A stretch of 64,000 nucleotides of DNA from Eubacterium sp. CAG:274 (GTDB taxonomy: Bacteria; Bacillota; Clostridia; Lachnospirales; CAG-274). How positions within the stretch are numbered: position 1 is the stretch's first letter; each line of letters starts with the position of its first letter. The DNA is taken from contig FR888501.1 in assembly GCA_000432155.1 (NCBI GenBank), forward strand, positions 34,005 to 98,004. The letters run 5' to 3'. Shown piece by piece: positions 58,880-64,000 of the stretch. Under the pieces are notes generated by a model that saw only the letters and a list, made by a program, of their open reading frames with translations, was not told the DNA's origin and made no database searches. The position numbers and the translations under genes are program-made.

Positions 58880-60388
58880 TTATTTTACAGAAACTGCTGC
58901 CTGGTCCTTTAATACTACATCGTGAGCACCACCCTCAACGATACTTACTGAAGAAACAAGAGTAAGTTTAGCCTTTTCCTGTAATTCTGGAATAGTGAGT
59001 GCACCACAGTTACACATAGTATGCTTAACTTTAGCAAGTGTAACAGCAACATTGTCATGAAGGTAACCAGCATATGGAACATAAGAGTCAACACCTTCTT
59101 CGAAAGAAAGCTTACCAGCACCACCAACATCATAACGCTGCCAGTTTCTAGCTCTAGCAGAACCTTCGCCCCAGTATTCTTTCATATAGTTACCGTTTAC
59201 AATAACCTTATTTGTTGGACTTTCTTCAAATCTTGAGAAATATCTACCTAACATACAGAAATCACAACCCATAGCAAGAGCTAAAGTAATGTGATAATCG
59301 TGTACGATACCACCATCTGAACAAATTGGAATATAGATACCAGTTTCTTCGTAGTATTCATCTCTAGCCTTAGCAACTTCAATAACAGCTGTAGCCTGAC
59401 CACGACCGATACCCTTAGTTTCTCTTGTGATACAAATAGAGCCACCACCGATACCAATCTTGATAAAGTCAGCACCTGCTTCAGCAAGGAATCTAAAACC
59501 ATCTCTATCAACTACATTACCAGCACCAACCTTTACAGTATCTCCATAATGTTCTCTAATCCAGTCGATAGTAAGTTTCTGCCATTCTGAGAAACCTTCA
59601 GATGAGTCAATACATAATACATCAGCACCTGCTTCTACAAGAGCTGGAACTCTTTCTGCATAATCTCTAGTATTGATACCAGCACCAACAACATATCTCT
59701 TAGACTTGTCTAAAAGTTCCATTGGATTTTCCTTGTGGCTATCATAGTCTTTTCTGAAAACAAAAGAAACAAGGTTACCATTCTTATCAACAATAGGAAG
59801 TGCATTAAGCTTGTTATCCCAAATAATGTTGTTAGCTTCTTTAAGAGAAGTACCTTCTTCAGCGTAAACAAGGTTTTCGATAGGAGTCATAAATTCTGAA
59901 ACCTTTGTAGCTGGGTCCATACGGCTAACTCTATAATCTCTACTTGTTACAATACCGATAAGCTTACCATTTGCAGAGCCATCATCAGTTACAGCAACTG
60001 TAGAATGTCCTGTTTTTTCCTTTAAAGCTAAAATATCAGCTAATGTCTGGTCTGGCTTAATATTTGATACACTTGTTACAAAGCCTGCCTTATAACTCTT
60101 AACTCTCTTTACCATTGCAGCCTGAGCCTCAATAGTCTGAGAACCATAAATGAAAGAAATACCACCTTCTTTAGCAAGTGCAATAGCAAGTTTTTCGCCT
60201 GATACAGACTGCATAATTGCAGATACCATTGGTATATTCATTGTAATAGCTGATTCTTCGCCCTTCTTGAACTTAACAAGAGGTGTCTTTAAACTTGCAT
60301 TTGCAGGTGTACACTCAGAAGATGAGTAACCTGGTACTAATAAATATTCACTAAAAGTATGTGATGGTTCACTGTAATAAAAAGCCAT
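58880..60388 (-). CDS. guaB: Inosine-5'-monophosphate dehydrogenase
   Basis: A 502-residue enzyme that oxidises IMP to XMP in GTP synthesis. Two CBS domains (about residues 105-220) interrupt the TIM barrel; the catalytic loop is GIGGGSICITRETKG with Cys, and later SDGGIVHDYHITLALAMG. The first residues MAFYYSEPSHTFSEYLL and the length fit the bacterial form common in Clostridia. The terminator is the shared hairpin at 58818-58860. Confidence 0.95.
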   Translation of the reverse strand: MAFYYSEPSHTFSEYLLVPGYSSSECTPANASLKTPLVKFKKGEESAITMNIPMVSAIMQSVSGEKLAIALAKEGGISFIYGSQTIEAQAAMVKRVKSYKAGFVTSVSNIKPDQTLADILALKEKTGHSTVAVTDDGSANGKLIGIVTSRDYRVSRMDPATKVSEFMTPIENLVYAEEGTSLKEANNIIWDNKLNALPIVDKNGNLVSFVFRKDYDSHKENPMELLDKSKRYVVGAGINTRDYAERVPALVEAGADVLCIDSSEGFSEWQKLTIDWIREHYGDTVKVGAGNVVDRDGFRFLAEAGADFIKIGIGGGSICITRETKGIGRGQATAVIEVAKARDEYYEETGIYIPICSDGGIVHDYHITLALAMGCDFCMLGRYFSRFEESPTNKVIVNGNYMKEYWGEGSARARNWQRYDVGGAGKLSFEEGVDSYVPYAGYLHDNVAVTLAKVKHTMCNCGALTIPELQEKAKLTLVSSVSIVEGGAHDVVLKDQAAVSVK

Positions 60389-60433
60389 TATCGTTTTCTC
60401 CTTCTAAATAATTTATCTAAAATGTTAAGGTTT

Positions 60434-60462
60434 ATGATACCACAAATTTACAATTTTGACAA
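60434..60462 (-). promoter_or_regulatory. Promoter of guaB
   Basis: The minus strand reads TTGTCA, 17 bp, TATCAT. No purine or ZTP riboswitch is seen in the short leader. Confidence 0.68.
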
Positions 60463-60492
60463 TGAAAATTTTTAAATCTGCAAAAATAATTA

Positions 60493-60520
60493 GTTTAAGC
60501 CCTAAAAATAGGGCTTAAAC
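60493..60520 (-). terminator. Inverted repeat after the aldolase gene
   Basis: GTTTAAGCCCTA and TAGGGCTTAAAC arms; the T tract starts seven bases later (TTATTTTTG), so it is a moderate terminator. Confidence 0.65.
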
Positions 60521-60535
60521 ACATAATGTTACAAT

Positions 60536-61483
60536 TTAGTTCATTGAATTTTCTGAACCTAAAACATTCTTAATTTTGTTTTCTACAAGTGCCTGAATTT
60601 TTTCTCTTGCAGCACCTAAGTAACCTCTTGGGTCAAACTTATCAGGATTTTCAGCCATAAATTCTCTAACAGCAGCAGTCATAGCAAGTCTAATATCAGT
60701 ATCCATATTAATCTTGCAAACAGCCATACTAGATGCCTTTCTTAACATATCGTAAGGGATACCCTTTGCGCCCTTAATATCTCCACCATACTTATTGCAA
60801 AGAGCAATAACATCAGGGTCAACACTTGATGCACCATGAAGAACGATTGGATAGTTCTTAAAGCCTGCATTTTCAAGCTTTTCAGTAATAACTGCAAGGC
60901 GGTCAAAGTCAAGCTTAGCGTCGCCCTTAAACTTATATGCACCATGGCTTGTACCAATAGCTACAGCAAGGGAATCAACACCTGTACGCTGTACAAAATC
61001 AAGAGCCTGGTCAGGGTCTGTATATGTAGCATGTCCTTCTGCAACACTTACTTCGTCTTCTACACCAGCAAGCTTACCAAGTTCAGCCTCAACTACAACA
61101 CCATGAGCATGAGCGTAGTCTACAACTTCTTTAGTCTTTGCTACATTTTCTTCATAGTCATAGTGAGAACCATCAAACATTACAGATGTAAAGCCGTTTT
61201 CAACACAAAGCTTAACTGTTTCGAGGTCTGGACCATGGTCAAGATGAAGAGCTACATCAACACCTGTTTCTTCTGCAATAGCTGCTACCATATCATGCAT
61301 ACACTTTGGACCAGCATACTTTAAAGCAGACTTTGAGCACTGGAGAATAACAGCAGAGTTTAATGCAGCTGCACCTCTTAAAATACCCTGTATAATTTCC
61401 ATATTATTAATATTGAACGCACCGATTGAGTACTTACCCTCAAAAGCTTTCTTAAACATTTCTGTTGTTGTTACTAATGCCAT
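60536..61483 (-). CDS. fba: Class II fructose-1,6-bisphosphate aldolase
   Basis: A 315-residue zinc aldolase of glycolysis. Metal and substrate residues lie in ALHLDHGPDLETV, EAELGKLAGVED, GTSHGAYKF, LHGASSVDP and KINMDTDIR. ATG 61483 has AGGAGG seven bases upstream; the frame is open to 61501. It is a single gene with its own promoter. Confidence 0.96.
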   Translation of the reverse strand: MALVTTTEMFKKAFEGKYSIGAFNINNMEIIQGILRGAAALNSAVILQCSKSALKYAGPKCMHDMVAAIAEETGVDVALHLDHGPDLETVKLCVENGFTSVMFDGSHYDYEENVAKTKEVVDYAHAHGVVVEAELGKLAGVEDEVSVAEGHATYTDPDQALDFVQRTGVDSLAVAIGTSHGAYKFKGDAKLDFDRLAVITEKLENAGFKNYPIVLHGASSVDPDVIALCNKYGGDIKGAKGIPYDMLRKASSMAVCKINMDTDIRLAMTAAVREFMAENPDKFDPRGYLGAAREKIQALVENKIKNVLGSENSMN

Positions 61484-61520
61484 AATTATTCCTCCTATCA
61501 ATCCATAAATTTATATATTT

Positions 61521-61549
61521 ATTATAACATTATTGTTTACTTTTGGCAA
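61521..61549 (-). promoter_or_regulatory. Promoter of the aldolase gene
   Basis: The minus strand reads TTGCCA, 17 bp, TATAAT. Confidence 0.75.
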
Positions 61550-61758
61550 TAGCACCCTTTACAATTATTAATATTTTTTTACTATTTTTTCGACTGGTAA
61601 CTACTTTCTTTGTTTTTATATAAATTTATCAAGTTATATTTTTCCAATTTTGGAACAAATTCACGAATATAATTATCCCTATTTGGAATATAATAAAATC
61701 GTAACCAAAGAAAAAGATTAAAATTTTTAAATAAAAATGAAAATTTGCCAAATAACTA

Positions 61759-61787
61759 TTGCATTTTCTGTAATGTTATTATATAAT
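61759..61787 (+). promoter_or_regulatory. Promoter of the 6S RNA
   Basis: TTGCAT, 17 bp, TATAAT, with a predicted start near 61795. Confidence 0.78.
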
Positions 61788-61794
61788 ATGTTCA

Positions 61795-61990
61795 TAGCAA
61801 AGGTCTAGGATGTTCGCGAACCTATTATTTTTGAACCTACATTTCTTGAACGGGTTTCCTACATCTTCCGTCAAATGCCAGGCCACAAGATAATTCCCTT
61901 TGGGCGGTGGAAGGCAAATGTCGGTGTGCGGTCACCCACCTAGCTCAGCTAGGTGTCGAAGAGATAGGAACGGCATCCCGGATTTAACTT
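61795..61990 (+). ncRNA. ssrS: 6S RNA (SsrS)
   Basis: A stable RNA of about 195 bases that mimics an open promoter and binds SigA-RNA polymerase. Its ends pair (GTCTAGGATG with CATCCCGGAT). The interior has the expected conserved words CCTACATCTTCCG, GGCGGTGGAAGGC and GTGCGGTCACCC, and a long hairpin ACCTAGCTCAGCTAGGT. A promoter and a terminator flank it. The call rests on the conserved words and layout; the ends are approximate. Confidence 0.85.
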
Positions 61991-61991
61991 T

Positions 61992-62019
61992 AAGAGCAGA
62001 TTTTATCTGCTCTTTTTTG
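61992..62019 (+). terminator. Terminator of the 6S RNA
   Basis: AAGAGCAGA-TTTTA-TCTGCTCTT followed by a T run. Confidence 0.88.
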
Positions 62020-62033
62020 TTTTATAATACATA

Positions 62034-62070
62034 CAAAAAAGCTGTTAAAGATTTCTCTCTAACAGCTTTT
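62034..62070 (-). terminator. Terminator of ilvA
   Basis: AAAAGCTGTTA and TAACAGCTTTT arms around a 12-nt loop, then TTT on the minus strand. It faces the 6S RNA terminator. Confidence 0.83.
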
Positions 62071-62096
62071 ATTTTTATTAAATATTAAAGTAAATA

Positions 62097-63296
62097 TTAA
62101 AGATTTGTAATTCTTATACCATTAGCTAACAATGCTGAAACAATTTCATCAATGTGAGCCTGGTCTCTAGTTTCAACTCTTATATCCAATATACAAGAAG
62201 TAATATCAATATTTAAGTCATATCTGTCGTGATGGATAGATACGATGTTTCCACCTAAATCTGCAATAATTCTTGAAATTGTTTCAAGCTGACCTGGCTT
62301 ATCTGTAAGTTCCATTTTAAGAGTAAGAGAACGGCCTGTACTTAAAAGACCTCTTGAAATTACTCTTGATAAAATAGTAACATCAATATTACCACCAGAA
62401 ACAAGACAAACAACATTCTTGCCCTTTACATCAACCTTATTAAACATAGCTGCTGCTACAGAAACTGCACCTGCACCCTCTGCAACAAGCTTCTGCTGTT
62501 CCATAAGTGCAAGAATAGCAGTTGCAACTTCATCATCAGAAACTGTAACAATTTCATCAACATACTGCTGGCATAATTCATATGTGTGTTCACCAGGAGT
62601 TTTAACTGCAATACCATCAGCAATAGTCTTTACAGATGGAAGATTTTCAATTTCCCCATCTCTGATTGAATTTACCATTGATGGAGCACCTTCAGCCTGA
62701 ACACCATAAACCTTACATTCTGGTTTAAGTGACTTAATGGCAAAAGCTACACCTGAAATAAGACCACCACCACCAATAGGAACGATTACTGCGTCAATTT
62801 CAGGAAGTTGGTTTAATAATTCAAGACCAATAGTACCCTGACCTGCAATAACATCTTCGTCATCAAAAGGATGAACAAATGTGTAATTATGTTCTTCTTT
62901 AAGCTGCATTGCCTTTTCATAAGCGTCATCGTATACACCCTTAACAAGGCAAACTTCTGCACCATATTTCTTTGTAGCTTCTACTTTTGAAATAGGAGCA
63001 CCATCTGGGAGGCAAATTATTGACTTAATGCCATTAGCAGTTGCACCAAGGGCAACACCCTGTGCGTGGTTACCTGCTGAACAAGCAATAACACCTCTTG
63101 CCTTTTCTTCGTCAGTAAGCTGTGAAATTTTGTAGTAAGCACCTCTTACCTTGAAAGAACCTGTTACCTGTAAGTTTTCAGTTTTAAGGTAAATATTTGA
63201 TTCTGGATTTAATTTAGGTGCGTGAATTACACCAGTTTTTCTAATAACATCCTTTAAAACAAAGGCTGCATGGTAAATTTTGTCTAAAGTTAACAT
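62097..63296 (-). CDS. ilvA: Threonine ammonia-lyase with ACT-like domain
   Basis: A 399-residue PLP enzyme that deaminates threonine to 2-oxobutyrate. The PLP lysine is in GSFKVRGAYYK; SAGNHAQGVA and the glycine-rich VPIGGGGLISG follow. A C-terminal ACT domain (about residues 325-399) suggests allosteric control. It lies 9 bp after ridA, whose product clears the reactive enamine it makes. Confidence 0.93.
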   Translation of the reverse strand: MLTLDKIYHAAFVLKDVIRKTGVIHAPKLNPESNIYLKTENLQVTGSFKVRGAYYKISQLTDEEKARGVIACSAGNHAQGVALGATANGIKSIICLPDGAPISKVEATKKYGAEVCLVKGVYDDAYEKAMQLKEEHNYTFVHPFDDEDVIAGQGTIGLELLNQLPEIDAVIVPIGGGGLISGVAFAIKSLKPECKVYGVQAEGAPSMVNSIRDGEIENLPSVKTIADGIAVKTPGEHTYELCQQYVDEIVTVSDDEVATAILALMEQQKLVAEGAGAVSVAAAMFNKVDVKGKNVVCLVSGGNIDVTILSRVISRGLLSTGRSLTLKMELTDKPGQLETISRIIADLGGNIVSIHHDRYDLNIDITSCILDIRVETRDQAHIDEIVSALLANGIRITNL

Positions 63297-63305
63297 ATTA
63301 TCTCC

Positions 63306-63677
63306 TTATTTAGCTGCGATTACTTCTACTTCGCAGAGTACATTTTTTGGTAAAGTCTTTACAGCAACGCATGAACGAGCAGGCTTAGTAGTAAAATACT
63401 TGCCATATACTTCATTAAAAGCTGAAAAATCATTCATATCTGCAAGGAAACAAGTAGTTTTTACAGCCTTAGTCATATCTGTGCCAGCTGCTTCAAGAAT
63501 AGCAGAAAGATTTTTCATAACCTGTTCTGTCTGAGTTTCAATTGTAGTAGCTTCAATATTACCGTTTTCTGGATTTATAGCAATCTGACCTGATGTAAAT
63601 ACAAGACCATTAATTTCAATAGCCTGAGAATATGGTCCAATAGCAGCAGGTGCATTTTTAGTAGAAATAGTTGTCAT
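63306..63677 (-). CDS. ridA: RidA-family enamine/imine deaminase
   Basis: A 123-residue Rid protein that hydrolyses reactive 2-aminoacrylate and related enamines. It has APAAIGPYSQAIEINGLVFTSGQ, the key arginine in RSCVAVKTLPKN and the ending VLCEVEVIA. ATG 63677 has GGAGG eight bases upstream; the frame runs to 63692. It sits directly before ilvA, a functional pairing. Confidence 0.95.
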   Translation of the reverse strand: MTTISTKNAPAAIGPYSQAIEINGLVFTSGQIAINPENGNIEATTIETQTEQVMKNLSAILEAAGTDMTKAVKTTCFLADMNDFSAFNEVYGKYFTTKPARSCVAVKTLPKNVLCEVEVIAAK

Positions 63678-63736
63678 ATCGTTTACCTCCAAAAAATATA
63701 AATTTAGTTTATTATACTACTATTATGTTCAAAATG

Positions 63737-64000
63737 CTAGCCCTTTTTAGCAATCAATCCCAATTTTCTATATTCAAAATAAAACATAGTAGCTGTACAC
63801 ATAACTGCAAGAACATCTGCAACCGGTTCTGCAAAGAATACTGCAAAGGTTTTATTGGCAATAAATAATGGGAAAATATAAATTAATGGAATTAAAAGTA
63901 TACATTTTCTCAATAGTGCAAGGAATATAGATTTTTTGGCGTTTCCAAGAGCGATAAATGTCTGTTGGCAGGCAATTTGTATACCAAAAAGACAAGAACC
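63737..64000 (-). CDS. MATE-family efflux transporter, C-terminal part (cut by the window)
   Basis: An open frame of 87 codons enters from the window edge and stops at 63737. It reads GIQIACQQTFIALGNAKKSI, then two hydrophobic spans and FFAEPVADVLAVM, typical of the end of MATE/NorM-type multidrug or metabolite exporters. The remaining 350 or so residues lie outside the window. Confidence 0.82.
   Translation of the reverse strand, partial: GSCLFGIQIACQQTFIALGNAKKSIFLALLRKCILLIPLIYIFPLFIANKTFAVFFAEPVADVLAVMCTATMFYFEYRKLGLIAKKG

Noticed and set aside
61900..62088. Plus-strand reading frame of 62 codons
   Set aside because: It lies across the 6S RNA and both terminators.
1..64000. tRNA genes, CRISPR arrays, insertion sequences or prophage
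   Set aside because: I looked for tRNA-like cloverleaf ends, regularly spaced spacers, transposases and integrases and found none.

Overview
The window comes from a low-GC, anaerobic, endospore-forming Clostridia genome, most like the Lachnospirales. Signs are strong AT bias, GGAGG ribosome binding sites, the spore genes yabP and yabQ, a large Firmicutes-type SRP RNA, a 6S RNA, a Re-type citrate synthase and many oxygen-sensitive enzymes. Almost every gene lies on the minus strand. The plus strand carries only a zinc-ribbon membrane protein, a P-loop ATPase and the 6S RNA. I see no tRNA, rRNA, CRISPR array, intact insertion sequence or prophage.

Layout by region: (1) 9-6619, a complete Wadjet anti-plasmid operon jetA-jetB-jetC-jetD with its own promoter. 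(2) 6768-15753, an amine catabolism island: an amino-acid type ABC importer, a cytidylate-kinase-like protein, a PucR regulator, a class III aminotransferase resembling taurine:pyruvate aminotransferase, an iron-type alcohol dehydrogenase, an EamA exporter and a LUD protein. Its two promoters carry identical 14-bp palindromes set exactly one helical turn apart relative to the -35 box. (3) 16352-22879, a sulfur operon: thioredoxin, JAMM protease, small sulfite reductase, TusA-like protein, ThiS-like carrier, HesA/ThiF E1, MetY, thioredoxin reductase, Rrf2 regulator and an orphan response regulator. It reads as protein-thiocarboxylate-dependent homocysteine synthesis. (4) 23283-26568, a rhodanese-TtcA fusion, a DUF5131-DUF4186 fusion, a small unknown protein and carbonic anhydrase. 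(5) 26721-30409, an LplABC-type sugar importer with a long, repeat-bearing leader.

(6) 30657-41723, housekeeping: pnp, rpsO, a Cthe_2159-type surface protein, rsfS, a nadD-yqeK fusion, a TIM-barrel isomerase, divIC/yabQ/yabP/S4/HU, mazG and the SRP RNA. (7) 41821-48549: HAD hydrolase, tadA, DUF2461, a 66-bp hairpin repeat tract, isocitrate dehydrogenase with Re-citrate synthase, two small helical unknowns and a secreted esterase. (8) 48654-52228: tig-clpP-clpX and DUF503. (9) 52332-53441: a 1.07-kb independent transcription unit with a perfect consensus promoter, a terminator, several stable hairpins and no credible protein. This is the best candidate here for something undescribed. (10) 53531-64000: the topoisomerase IV pair, the P-loop ATPase, a C_GCAxxG_C_C-like protein whose ribosome binding site is built into the guaB terminator, guaB, fba, 6S RNA, ridA-ilvA and the end of a MATE transporter cut by the window.

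Protein calls rest on motifs and remembered family resemblance; no database search was run. Promoter, operator and RNA-structure calls come from reading the bases directly.
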